Origin: Bradyrhizobium yuanmingense
GTDB lineage: Bacteria; Pseudomonadota; Alphaproteobacteria; Rhizobiales; Xanthobacteraceae
NCBI RefSeq assembly: GCF_900094575.1
Contig: NZ_FMAE01000008.1
Span: 310,001 to 374,000, forward strand
Reading direction: 5' to 3'
Length of the DNA: 64,000 nt
Below the pieces are notes generated by a model. It searched no databases, was not told the DNA's origin, and worked only from the letters and a program-made list of their open reading frames with translations. Both the position numbers and the translations under genes were made by a program. Below, piece after piece: positions 52,207 to 60,851 of the stretch (position 1 is the stretch's first letter; each line of letters begins with the position of its first letter).

Positions 52207-54636
52207 ATGGCATCCATTCCTCTGACATGGAATGATCCGATGTTTAGCGACCAGACCAATTCGGGGACGGTCTGGCTTGGAAATGGAGAGACGATTTCGG
52301 GTGTGAGCATTTCCGACCAGAGCGACACTGTCGCCGTCGGAGGGAGCGGCTCGTTCACCATCGACGACGTCCGTATTTCTTCAAGGGAAGGCGTGCGCAT
52401 TGGGGGCAGCGGTGATGTCACCATCAACAATACGTACATCGAGACAACGGGACTGTCGGGCGATCACGCCGACGGAATTCAGGCCTATGCTCCCGGCGCC
52501 ACCGGGAATCTGACCATTACAAACTCGACGATTGTATCGCACGACCAGAATGCCACTGCTGGGCTGTTCATCGCAGATGGTTATAGCGGAACGTTCACTT
52601 TCAATAACGTGGTGTTCGACGGTGGCCCATTTGGTCTGCGCATTGCCGCGGACGCAGGAGCCGGTCACGATGACTACCTCGCCCTCAAGGACGTGTATTT
52701 TGTGGGGCCATTTGCGTATGGCGCGCTTTGGTTGGAGGAGGTCAATGCGAACATACACATCACGCAATGGGAGAATGTTCGCTACGCAACGATCGTGGAC
52801 GGTCAACTCATCCCGGGCGACCTTATCCCGCCTCCGCTTCCGGTTGAAGGACCGACCGCACCCAGCACGCCGACCGTGCCGGATGCTCCGACTATCGCGT
52901 CGTTCTCGACCGACAGCGGCACCGCTGGCGACAAGATTACCAACGACAATACCATCGAGCTCAAGGGCACCGCGGCTGCCGGCAGCACGGTCAAGATCTA
53001 CGACGGTACGACCCAAATTGGTTCGACGACTACGGACTCGAGCGGCAGTTGGGACTACATCACCAAGATCCTGACCGACGCCAAACATACGCTGACCGCA
53101 ACGGCGACCAGCTCGTCGGGTCAGACCAGCGCGGCGTCGTCTGCGTTGGCAATCACTATCGATACCAAGGCTCCGACTGCGCCGACCATTGCCAGCCATA
53201 CCGTGAACACCGCCAATCAGGTGGTGATGTCGGGCAGTGCCGAAGCGAGCAGCGTCGTGAAGGTGTTCGACGGCACGACCCAGATCGGGACCGCGACTGC
53301 CAACAGCACCGGCGGGTGGAGCTATACAACCAGCGCCCTTGCGGCCGGTTCGCACAGCCTTACCGCGACGGCAACGGATGCAGCAGGCAATACCGGCCCG
53401 GCGTCCACTGCGTTCACCGCCAGCATCACCGGCACCTCGGCGCCAGCCACACCGACCTCGCCGACGTCACCGACGTCGCCGACTGCCGGCACGGTGGTCG
53501 AGTCAGCTGGCGCGACAACTCTCGTTGAGAGCGGCGGCAAATATTACCTCAATGGCAGCACCGGATCGGGCCCCACGCTGAAGGACAACGGTGTGCAGTT
53601 TGTGAAGGGGTCGGATGGCACCTGGACTCCCATCGGTGCGGAGAAGACGGCGACGGGCTATGTGGTTGCGTGGAAGGAGACGAGCACGGGTCAGTACACG
53701 GCGTGGAACACCGACAATAACGGCAACTACGTGTCCCATGTCAGCTCCCTGACCGGCTCCACAGACGGTGGCTCGGTGTCGGGTACTGACTCTGGCCTTA
53801 AGTCGCTCGAGACGAGCTTCCATCAGGATCTGAACGGTGACGGGCAGGTAGGTACTTCCACTGCGACCATCCCGACGTCGCCAACCCCGACGACTGGCAA
53901 GGTCGTCGAATCGGCTGGTGTGACAAGTCTCGTTGAGAGTGGCGGCAAATACTACCTCAACGGCAGCACCGGCACTGGCCCGACACTAAAGGATGACGGC
54001 GTGGATTTCGTGGGCGGGTCCGATGGCACCTGGACTCCCATTGGAGCGGAGAAGACGGCGACGGGCTATCAAGTTGCCTGGAAGGAGACGAGCACCGGTC
54101 AGTACACGGCGTGGAATACCGACAATAACGGCAACTACGTGTCTCATGTCAGCTCCCTGACCGGCTCCACGGACGGTGGCTCGGTGTCGGGTACGGACTC
54201 TGGCCTCAAGACGCTGGAGACCAGCTTCCATCAGGACCTGAACAGTGACGGGCAGATCGGTACGTCCAGCGTAGCTACGTCATCCACTGCAACCGGTAGC
54301 AACGCGGCTATTGCGGGCAGTACGTTCATCGCTTCGCCGGGCAACACGACCCTGACCAGCACTTCCGGCGATGACACCTTCGTTGGCAGCAGCCAGGCCG
54401 ATACTTTCGTGTTTGGCGCGAACTTCGGCAACGACGTCATCAAGGGCTTCGTTGCCCGCGGACCTGCTCACGACACGATCGAGTTCAGCAAGAGTGTGTT
54501 CGACAGTTTTGCCAGCGTTCTTTCCCACGCGACCCAGTCCGGCACCGATGTCGTGATCGCGACGGGGAGCGATACGCTCACGCTGAAGAACGCCAAGCTC
54601 GGCTCGTTGACCAGCAACGACTTCCACTTCGCGTAG
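52207..54636 (+). CDS. Type I secretion substrate: beta-helix, Ig-like, W-rich and RTX-like domains (809 aa)
   Basis: The gene precedes a PrtD/PrtE-like exporter pair and lacks a Sec signal. Residues 1-205 form a right-handed beta-helix domain (HADGIQAYAPG, VYFVGPFAYGALWL) whose paralogue is encoded at 59717. Residues 225-320 and 321-405 are bacterial Ig-like domains (TVKIYDGTTQIGSTTT). Two nearly identical W-rich modules at about 428-550 and 564-685 contain GYxVAWKETSTGQYTAWNTD and LETSFHQDLN. The C-terminal 95 residues (SGDDTFVGSSQADTFVFG ... NDFHFA) are RTX-like and end in the hydrophobic pattern expected for a C-terminal type I secretion signal. Likely a surface or matrix protein binding or modifying polysaccharide. 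Confidence 0.85.
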   Translation: MASIPLTWNDPMFSDQTNSGTVWLGNGETISGVSISDQSDTVAVGGSGSFTIDDVRISSREGVRIGGSGDVTINNTYIETTGLSGDHADGIQAYAPGATGNLTITNSTIVSHDQNATAGLFIADGYSGTFTFNNVVFDGGPFGLRIAADAGAGHDDYLALKDVYFVGPFAYGALWLEEVNANIHITQWENVRYATIVDGQLIPGDLIPPPLPVEGPTAPSTPTVPDAPTIASFSTDSGTAGDKITNDNTIELKGTAAAGSTVKIYDGTTQIGSTTTDSSGSWDYITKILTDAKHTLTATATSSSGQTSAASSALAITIDTKAPTAPTIASHTVNTANQVVMSGSAEASSVVKVFDGTTQIGTATANSTGGWSYTTSALAAGSHSLTATATDAAGNTGPASTAFTASITGTSAPATPTSPTSPTSPTAGTVVESAGATTLVESGGKYYLNGSTGSGPTLKDNGVQFVKGSDGTWTPIGAEKTATGYVVAWKETSTGQYTAWNTDNNGNYVSHVSSLTGSTDGGSVSGTDSGLKSLETSFHQDLNGDGQVGTSTATIPTSPTPTTGKVVESAGVTSLVESGGKYYLNGSTGTGPTLKDDGVDFVGGSDGTWTPIGAEKTATGYQVAWKETSTGQYTAWNTDNNGNYVSHVSSLTGSTDGGSVSGTDSGLKTLETSFHQDLNSDGQIGTSSVATSSTATGSNAAIAGSTFIASPGNTTLTSTSGDDTFVGSSQADTFVFGANFGNDVIKGFVARGPAHDTIEFSKSVFDSFASVLSHATQSGTDVVIATGSDTLTLKNAKLGSLTSNDFHFA
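53488..54268 (+). repeat. Tandem W-rich coding repeat, period 408 bp
   Basis: Two copies begin at 53488 and 53896 (GGCACGGTGGTCGAGTCAGC and its counterpart). They share long identical blocks such as ACCGACAATAACGGCAACTA. The 136-codon period equals one W-rich module plus its Thr/Pro linker. High DNA identity suggests recent duplication or ongoing homogenisation. Confidence 0.9.
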
Positions 54637-54729
54637 GGGACGGCATCCACAGAGAGCAATCTTCAACAACTGCCTTGGGGGATCTCTTGAGGGATCTTCC
54701 AACAAAGGCGCGTTTCAGGGGCAGAAGCC

Positions 54730-56664
54730 ATGATTGACTTTGGACGGCGGGGGGTATTCCCCCCGCCCGCAAATCTCTATCGAATTCCATTTCTTCACAT
54801 ATCAGGACTCTGGTCAGCCGGACGGCAGTGGGCGGAAAACGCTCAACTGCAGACGCCGCAACTGATCGGCTGGGCAAAGGGCCTGATCGAAGTGCTGCGG
54901 TCACGGATATTCGCTGGTCGACCCCGGCCAGTGGATCACTATGACGAGTCGCAGTCAGAGTTGTCGGCGTTCCTGCGGTCTTGCCGCCGGATCTTCTGGG
55001 CGCTAGCGGCATTCAGCGGCATGAGCAACCTTCTCATGCTCACCGGCTCGTTCTTCATGCTGCAAGTCTATGATCGGGTGCTGCCCGGACGCAGTATACC
55101 GACTCTTGTCGCTCTGTTGGCTCTGGCAACGGTGCTCTACCTGTTTCAGGGCGGGCTCGACTTCGTCAGGAGCAGGATCAGCGCCCGGGTGGGCCGGTAT
55201 TTCGATGAAAGTCTCGGGGTTCGCATCTTCGAGGCTCTTGTTCGCCTGCCTTTGAAGACCAGAGCGGATGGCGATGGCCTGCAGCCGGTGCGGGACCTCG
55301 ATCAGGTCCGCAGCTTCCTGTCGAGCGGCGGGCCGACGGCGCTCTTCGATCTGCCCTGGATGCCGATCTATCTCGGCGTCTGCTTCCTCTTTCACTTCTG
55401 GATTGGCATCACTGCGCTGGCTGGTGCGTTGGTGCTGGTGGGCATTACGATGCTCACGGAAACGCGTACCCGAGGTCCGGCAAAGGCGAGCTCGCGTCTT
55501 GCCATTTCGCGAACTGCCCTCGCGCTCGAGGGACGGCGCAATGCCGAAGTTCTGCAGGCCATGGGTATGCGGCAACAAGCGGCTTTGCGTTGGCAGGATG
55601 CCAATGCAAAGTACCTCGCAGCCCATGAACGGGCCAGCGATGTCGCAAACGGACTCGGTGGTGCCTCGAAGATTTTCCGCGCGATCTTGCAATCGCTGGT
55701 TCTTGCCGTTGGCGCCGTCCTCGTCATCAACCAGGAATCGACGGCCGGCATCATCATTGCCGGGTCGATCCTCACCGCGAGGGCCCTTGCGCCTGTCGAA
55801 ATGGCAATTGCGAACTGGAAGGGGTTCGTCGCGGCGCGCCAATCGGGACAACGGCTCGATTACTTGCTGAAACTTCTTCCTCAGGAGGAGGAGCGGTTGG
55901 CATTGCCTGCGCCTGTGGAAACCCTTAGCGCCGAGAACCTCTATATCAGTGCTCCGAACTCCGAGAGACCCACTCTCAGCGAAGTGTCATTCCAGCTGCG
56001 GAGTGGGCAGGCGGTCGGAATCATCGGTCCGAGCGGATCCGGCAAGTCGACGCTGGCGCGTGCGCTGGTTGGCGTGTGGCCGTGCATTCGAGGCAGGATC
56101 CGGCTCGACAACGCCGCCCTCGATCATTGGTCTTCGGACGACCTCGGCAAGCACATCGGTTATCTGCCCCAAGACGTAGAATTGTTCGACGGCAGCATTG
56201 CGATGAACATTGCACGCTTCGACCCGAACGCAACCGCCGCCGCTGTTCTGGAAGCCGCCCGCGCCGCGGGCGCGCATGATCTCGTCCTCTCACTGCCGGA
56301 CGGGTACAGCACGAAGATCGGCGAGGGAGGGCTGGCGCTGTCGGCGGGGCAGCGGCAGCGTATCGCGCTTGCGCGCGCTTTTTACGGCAAACCCTTCCTG
56401 GTCGTGCTTGACGAACCATCTTCCAATCTCGATGCGGAGGGCGAGGAGGCTCTGACAGAGGCGATCCTGAACGTGCGACGCCGCGGAGGGATTGTGGCCG
56501 TTGTCGCTCATCGGCCGAAGGCGCTGGAAGGTGTGGACCATGTATTGTGCCTCGGCGAAGGCAGAGTTCAGTCCTTCGGCAAGCGAGAGGAGGTACTCAA
56601 GAGAGTGCTGCGGACCCCGGTGCCGCTGAAGGTCGTCGCAGAAGCTCAAGGAGGCGGCCGATGA
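54730..56664 (+). CDS. Type I secretion ABC exporter, PrtD-like
   Basis: A 644-residue exporter without a C39-like domain, as in PrtD, the type used for RTX proteases and similar substrates. The membrane domain spans about residues 95-350 (FWALAAFSGMSNLLMLTGSF, FDLPWMPIYLGVCFLFHFW). ATPase motifs: GPSGSGKSTLARALVG near 437, LSAGQRQRIALARAF near 540 and LVVLDEPSSNLD near 560; the second residue of LSAGQ replaces the usual Gly of LSGGQ, common in this subgroup. An N-terminal extension of about 75 residues precedes the family core. ATG 54730. The stop overlaps the adaptor start. It probably exports the 809-residue protein. Confidence 0.95.
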   Translation: MIDFGRRGVFPPPANLYRIPFLHISGLWSAGRQWAENAQLQTPQLIGWAKGLIEVLRSRIFAGRPRPVDHYDESQSELSAFLRSCRRIFWALAAFSGMSNLLMLTGSFFMLQVYDRVLPGRSIPTLVALLALATVLYLFQGGLDFVRSRISARVGRYFDESLGVRIFEALVRLPLKTRADGDGLQPVRDLDQVRSFLSSGGPTALFDLPWMPIYLGVCFLFHFWIGITALAGALVLVGITMLTETRTRGPAKASSRLAISRTALALEGRRNAEVLQAMGMRQQAALRWQDANAKYLAAHERASDVANGLGGASKIFRAILQSLVLAVGAVLVINQESTAGIIIAGSILTARALAPVEMAIANWKGFVAARQSGQRLDYLLKLLPQEEERLALPAPVETLSAENLYISAPNSERPTLSEVSFQLRSGQAVGIIGPSGSGKSTLARALVGVWPCIRGRIRLDNAALDHWSSDDLGKHIGYLPQDVELFDGSIAMNIARFDPNATAAAVLEAARAAGAHDLVLSLPDGYSTKIGEGGLALSAGQRQRIALARAFYGKPFLVVLDEPSSNLDAEGEEALTEAILNVRRRGGIVAVVAHRPKALEGVDHVLCLGEGRVQSFGKREEVLKRVLRTPVPLKVVAEAQGGGR

Positions 56665-57974
56665 ACGATCAGATAGCGCCGGCGTTGCAGTCCATCCAAC
56701 GTTACATGATCGTCGGAATGATCATGTTCGCCTTGGTGACTTTTGGGGTCGGCGGCTGGGCGACGACTTCCCAATTGTCGGGCGCGGTGATCGCGCAGGG
56801 CGTGGTCGTGGTGGATTCGAGCGTCAAGAAGGTCCAGCACGCCACGGGTGGAATCGTCGGAGAGTTGCGCGTGCGCCAGGGCGATCGGGTCAATGCAGGC
56901 GACATTCTGATCCGCCTCGACGAGACGCAGACGCTCGCGAATGCGACGATCGTCACGAATAGCATCGACGAATTGCTGGCACGGCAGGCCCGTCTCGAGG
57001 CCGAGCGCGATAGTGCCGAGCAGGTCGTGTTTCCAAAGGTACTGCTCGACCGGGCCAAAGAGAGCAACTCCGAGGCAAGCCGTGCAATCGCCGCGGAGCG
57101 GAAGCTGTTCGACCTGCGTCGTCAGGCGAGGAGCGGCCAAAAAGCGCAGTTGCAGGAGAAGAGCGCGCAGTTGGAGAACGAAATCAAGGGCTATATGGGG
57201 CAGACGGAGGCCAAGCAGAAGGAAGTGGAGTTCATCCGACAGGAGCTGGAGGGCGTGCGCAGCCTCTGGCAGAAGAACCTGGTGCCGATCACCCGGCTCA
57301 ATTCCCTCGAGCGCGACTCCGCCCGCATCGAGGGCGAGCGCAGCCAGCTCGCAGGAATGATCGCTCAGTCGAAGGGCAAGATCTCCGAAATCGGACTCCA
57401 GATCATTCAGATCGACCAGGACCTCCGTACCGAGGTCGGCAAGGACCTGATCGAAACCCGCTCGAAACTCTCCGAGCTGGGCGAACGCAAGACTGCGGCG
57501 GTGGATCAGTTGAATCGGGTCGATATCCGGGCGCCACAATCCGGTCGCGTCCACGAGCTCAGCGTCCACACGGTCGGGGGGGTGATCTCTCCGGGCGAGC
57601 AAATCATGCTGATCGTTCCTGACGCGGACTCGCTCGCGGTCGAAGTCAAGATCGCACCGAAGGATATCGATCAGGTCTACGTGGGGCAGACCGCTACAAT
57701 GCGCTTCGCAGCGTTCAACCAGAAGACCACGCCCGAAATCGACGGCGAGGTCAGCATGGTCTCGGCGGACATCACGCAGGATCAGCGTGCCGGCACGAGT
57801 TACTACACAGGCCGCGTCTTGCTGAAGACGGAAGAGCTGGTGAAGCTCGGCTCGGCCAAGTTGCTGCCCGGCATGCCTGTCGAGGTCTTCATCAAGACGG
57901 CAGGGCGGACCGCGTTGTCCTACCTGCTCAAGCCGCTACACGATCAGGCGCAGCGCGCATTCAAAGAGCGCTGA
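56661..57974 (+). CDS. HlyD/PrtE-family periplasmic adaptor of secretion cassette 2
   Basis: A 437-residue membrane-fusion protein: one membrane helix near residues 15-35 (YMIVGMIMFALVTFGVGGW), KKVQHATGGIVGELRVRQGD as the first lipoyl half, a long coiled coil (about 105-285), VDIRAPQSGRVHELSVHT as the second half and a beta-barrel region (VEVKIAPKDIDQVYVGQ). It bridges the PrtD-like exporter and a TolC-type channel. ATG 56661 overlaps the exporter stop (ATGA). It differs clearly from the adaptor at 25349, so the two cassettes are not recent copies of each other. Confidence 0.95.
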   Translation: MNDQIAPALQSIQRYMIVGMIMFALVTFGVGGWATTSQLSGAVIAQGVVVVDSSVKKVQHATGGIVGELRVRQGDRVNAGDILIRLDETQTLANATIVTNSIDELLARQARLEAERDSAEQVVFPKVLLDRAKESNSEASRAIAAERKLFDLRRQARSGQKAQLQEKSAQLENEIKGYMGQTEAKQKEVEFIRQELEGVRSLWQKNLVPITRLNSLERDSARIEGERSQLAGMIAQSKGKISEIGLQIIQIDQDLRTEVGKDLIETRSKLSELGERKTAAVDQLNRVDIRAPQSGRVHELSVHTVGGVISPGEQIMLIVPDADSLAVEVKIAPKDIDQVYVGQTATMRFAAFNQKTTPEIDGEVSMVSADITQDQRAGTSYYTGRVLLKTEELVKLGSAKLLPGMPVEVFIKTAGRTALSYLLKPLHDQAQRAFKER

Positions 57975-57997
57975 GCCCTTTGGATTTGAAATGACAC

Positions 57998-58025
57998 AGC
58001 CCCGAGTGGACCCGCACTCGGGGCT
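57998..58025 (+). terminator. Strong hairpin after secretion cassette 2
   Basis: A perfect 11-bp inverted repeat, AGCCCCGAGTG (57998-58008) and CACTCGGGGCT (58015-58025), with a 6-nt loop, 24 nt after the adaptor stop. There is no clear T-run, so termination may be partial or the hairpin may protect the mRNA 3' end. Confidence 0.6.
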
Positions 58026-58287
58026 GAGAGGAATCTCAAGAGTTTGTCCATTGCTGCGAACAACATTGATGTTCAAGACGAAAAAGAAGCCCAAATGAAA
58101 AGATAACGACGGGCTTGCAGGCGTGCCGTGAGCTGAGTGAACACCGAGGAGAGCTGCTCGCTGCGGATGGCTCGCCGCTCGTCGCATTGCATCCGAAGCC
58201 TATCGTTTGGCTTCGACCGCCCGGAGCTCAAGATTGCGCCGCGAGATTGATCGAGTCGATGCGGGGTAGACCGCAACGTTGGCCGCA

Positions 58288-58680
58288 TCAACGAGCACCG
58301 AGCTGACGACGAGCCCCTGCAATGCGGCTGGAGGTGGACGGCGTGGCTTGAGGGGGCTCTGGCCGCCAGGAACGAGCCACAAGGGTGGACAGCTTTCGCA
58401 CCTTCGTCAGGCTTGATTGGGCGTGTCTGAGCAGCCGCCAAAGATTGGCTGGGGTGAGCCTGGCAGTATCGATCCACGTCGTCAGCGCCGACAGCAAAGC
58501 TCCTGCGCGCGCACGGACCGAGTATGGCGCAGGCTTGCTGTGTTGGCCGGCGGACCAGCTAGCTGCCCGGCGGTGCAGCCCACTCAGCACATCCATTCGC
58601 TTGCTGTGCAGAGTCATCGCTGTGACGAAGACAAGCAGGATGGCTTCAGCCCCCAAAATGACGAGCAGTTCTTCCGGCAT
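58288..58680 (-). CDS. Possible small membrane protein (130 aa)
   Basis: From ATG 58680 the frame gives MPEELLVILGAEAILLVFVT, a good single N-terminal membrane helix, followed by a basic, Ser/Arg-rich region (KRMDVLSGLHRRA, LLRHAQSSLTKVRKL). No family is recognised. The ribosome-binding site is weak, and the C-terminal third looks like low-complexity read-through. It stands alone on the minus strand between the hairpin at 57998 and the protease gene. It may be real but could be a chance frame in GC-rich DNA. Confidence 0.35.
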   Translation of the reverse strand: MPEELLVILGAEAILLVFVTAMTLHSKRMDVLSGLHRRAASWSAGQHSKPAPYSVRARAGALLSALTTWIDTARLTPANLWRLLRHAQSSLTKVRKLSTLVARSWRPEPPQATPSTSSRIAGARRQLGAR

Positions 58681-59019
58681 GTGCAATCTCGATTGTGAGG
58701 CGGAGAGGTCGTTCGGAATACGATCTGCCGGGGGGCGCATTGAATCAACGATTAATTCGTCGGAATCGTTAAATCGTCGCCTTATTTCTGAACGCTGCCG
58801 AGCAGCTCATAGTGGCCGGCGATGCGGCCGGGCCGGGACGCGTCTGCGGGGGCGATCTGCTTGAATAATGCGCAAACGAATTATTTCTTCCTGCCGATTA
58901 TATTTAATTGACAATTAAATTAAATAAATTAAAGATGAAATATGGTTGCCGCGGGACTGTCGGTGTCAGCCTGCCAGCGGATCCGAGCCTCAGTTTTGCG
59001 TTTGCGAGGGGATCGGCAG
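58681..59019. promoter_or_regulatory. Intergenic region with an AT-rich island before the protease gene
   Basis: An AT-rich island spans about 58865-58935 (TTATATTTAATTGACAATTA region). The rest is GC-rich. It is a likely promoter and H-NS-type site for the protease and beta-helix genes that follow. GAGGGG at 59007-59012 serves as ribosome-binding site for ATG 59020. Confidence 0.45.
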
Positions 59020-59622
59020 ATGTATCGAACCTTCGGCTCCGTCGTGGCGGTCGCTATCATGCTCGGAGGAGTTCAATGGGCGGGGGCGGGGCGCATGTCC
59101 TTGCCGGCGACGCCGCGGTCAGGGCAGCACATTGAACTGGGAAACCCGACGCTGCCGCCCCTTGCGTACACGGTGTTCTGCCTGCGCTACGAGGCGGAAT
59201 GTCTTCCGCCGCGCTCGTTTCGCGGTGGGCCGATCCGGCTGACCGAGGACCGCTGGGCGGCTCTGCAGGAGGTCAATCGCGCGGTCAATCTCGCCATCGT
59301 GCCGGCGCGCAACGAGCTCGGCCTTGCCGGCGAGGAATGGGTCATCAACCCGAAGCACGGCGATTGCAATGACTACGCCGTGAGCAAGCGCCACGAATTG
59401 CTTCGGCGCGGCTGGCCTGCGCGAGTCCTGCTACTGAGCGAAGTCGTCGTCAGTTCCGGAGAGCACCACCTCGTGCTTCTCGTGCGCACGCGAAATGGCG
59501 ATTTCGTTCTCGACAATCTATCACCCGAAATCAAACCATGGTCGCGCGTTCACTATCGCTGGGTTCGGGTACAAATGCCACGCCACATTCTGTGGGCGAG
59601 AATCGAAGGGAAGGGAGCATGA
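59020..59622 (+). CDS. Transglutaminase-like cysteine peptidase (BTLCP, LapG-type)
   Basis: A 200-residue exported protein. Residues 1-24 form a signal peptide (SVVAVAIMLGGVQWAGA). The catalytic triad is visible: Cys in HGDCNDYAVSKR near residue 116, His in EHHLVLLV near 148 and Asp in FVLDNLS near 165. This is the bacterial transglutaminase-like cysteine proteinase family, which includes LapG, the periplasmic protease that clips N-terminal retention modules of type I-secreted adhesins at a di-alanine site. ATG 59020 is chosen because a GAGGGG site and the signal peptide begin there; 58942 is in frame. Two type I substrates lie nearby; which, if any, is cleaved is not known. Confidence 0.88.
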   Translation: MYRTFGSVVAVAIMLGGVQWAGAGRMSLPATPRSGQHIELGNPTLPPLAYTVFCLRYEAECLPPRSFRGGPIRLTEDRWAALQEVNRAVNLAIVPARNELGLAGEEWVINPKHGDCNDYAVSKRHELLRRGWPARVLLLSEVVVSSGEHHLVLLVRTRNGDFVLDNLSPEIKPWSRVHYRWVRVQMPRHILWARIEGKGA

Positions 59623-59716
59623 ACCCGACAACCATTCAATGAAATATCTCTGGTTAAGATCGCCTGCGGTGTGAACGCGCAATCCGCATGGTCGCAATCA
59701 TTTGAAGGGGAAATCT

Positions 59717-60514
59717 GTGAAGAAATTATCGCGTTGGCGAGGCTTTGGCTGGGCGCAAATAGCCGCCGGCTTGTGTTACGCCGGTTCCGCACTGGCGGAT
59801 CAAACACTTTCCTCCAGCCAAGCGCCAGGTCCTGCCTCCTCGCGTTTGCCTTCTCCTGCGTCGGCTCCTCCACTCTCATTTGATGACCCCCGCTTTGCTG
59901 GAAATACGTCCGAGCCATACACCCGTTACGGGAAGTTCTTCAGCAACGGTGAAGTCGTCGAGCATCGTTCCTGGGATCACAACAACGATGGAAGCTCGGT
60001 CGTTTGCGGGGATTGCACTCTGAAAAATTCCCGCATTCGATCCAACGAGGGATTCCGGTGTATTGGCTCCGACGGTATTGGCGGCATCAACATTGATGGC
60101 GTCTACATCGAAACCAAGGGTTTGCCGGGCGATCACGCAGACGGGCTTCAGTGTTATGATCCTGGCAAAACCAACGCTATCACGGTTCGCAATACAACAT
60201 TCAAGACCTACAACAACACCAATGCAACGGCCGGTTTCTTCTACGCTGATGGATTGGGGGGCTCAGTTAGCTTTGAGAACGTCTTGTTCTGGGGCGGACC
60301 TTACGGGTTGCGAATGCATCCCGATGGCATGAACGTCACTGTTTCCCTTAAGGATGTGTATTTCGTTGGTCCGTTCCTATACGGCGCATTTCTGATTAAC
60401 AATGCGGGCGGCGGAACAATGACGATCACCAAATGGGAAAACGTCAGGAGTGCAACCATCGTCAATGGCCAGCTCGTCCCGGGGAGTTTGCTTCCTCAGC
60501 CTCGGATCCGCTGA
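59717..60514 (+). CDS. Sec-exported right-handed beta-helix protein
   Basis: A 265-residue protein with a signal peptide (WAQIAAGLCYAGSALA, cut expected near residue 27), a Ser/Pro-rich spacer and one beta-helix domain. The domain matches residues 60-205 of the 809-residue secretion substrate closely: both have VYIETxGLxGDHADG, KDVYFVGPFxYGA and ATIVxGQLxPG. Four cysteines are present in the mature part (CGDCTLKNS, FRCIG, LQCYD), absent from the other copy, in keeping with a periplasmic, disulfide-forming environment. GTG 59717 follows AAGGGGAA; TTG 59702 is in frame. It resembles pectate-lyase-fold proteins; no catalytic site is assigned. Confidence 0.85.
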   Translation: MKKLSRWRGFGWAQIAAGLCYAGSALADQTLSSSQAPGPASSRLPSPASAPPLSFDDPRFAGNTSEPYTRYGKFFSNGEVVEHRSWDHNNDGSSVVCGDCTLKNSRIRSNEGFRCIGSDGIGGINIDGVYIETKGLPGDHADGLQCYDPGKTNAITVRNTTFKTYNNTNATAGFFYADGLGGSVSFENVLFWGGPYGLRMHPDGMNVTVSLKDVYFVGPFLYGAFLINNAGGGTMTITKWENVRSATIVNGQLVPGSLLPQPRIR

Positions 60515-60851
60515 TCCATTTTCCTGCCCCGGTCCCGCGTGGCTTGCATTCTCGGATTAAGGTCGCTCGTCCGGAAATAACAACTTGCAAATTAAACCAA
60601 TTTAACAATATAAATATTTAATCGTGGGTTCCAGTCGGTTATGCCATACAGAAGACGAGGAAGGCTGCGCGCACTTAGCATGGCCGGGCCGGGTCGCCAG
60701 GCACTCACCACATTGATGAGCCAATTCCGGATGGTTTGCCGACCATCAGGAAGGACGGGCCTGACAAATCGCGTTCGAGCAAGATGGTTGTCGAAGATGG
60801 GTTCGGTCGAACATTGAAGGGGGCCTGACGTATCGCATGAGGCTGAATCCC
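60515..60851. other. Intergenic region with an AT-rich island
   Basis: An AT-rich island at about 60580-60625 contains CAAATTAAA at 60588-60596 and TTTAATCG at 60617-60624. The rest is GC-rich and holds a 58-codon Arg-rich frame from ATG 60639 without a family match; it is not called. This is a likely promoter region for the following three-gene operon. Confidence 0.45.

Noticed and set aside
8301..60624. TTAATCG word at the edge of several AT-rich islands (8301, 12965, 16696, 60618)
   Set aside because: A seven-base word is expected several times by chance in 64 kb, so four cases are not evidence of a motif on their own.
60639..60815. 58-codon Arg-rich frame before the WbbL-like gene
   Set aside because: No ribosome-binding site and no similarity to known small proteins; located in a promoter region.
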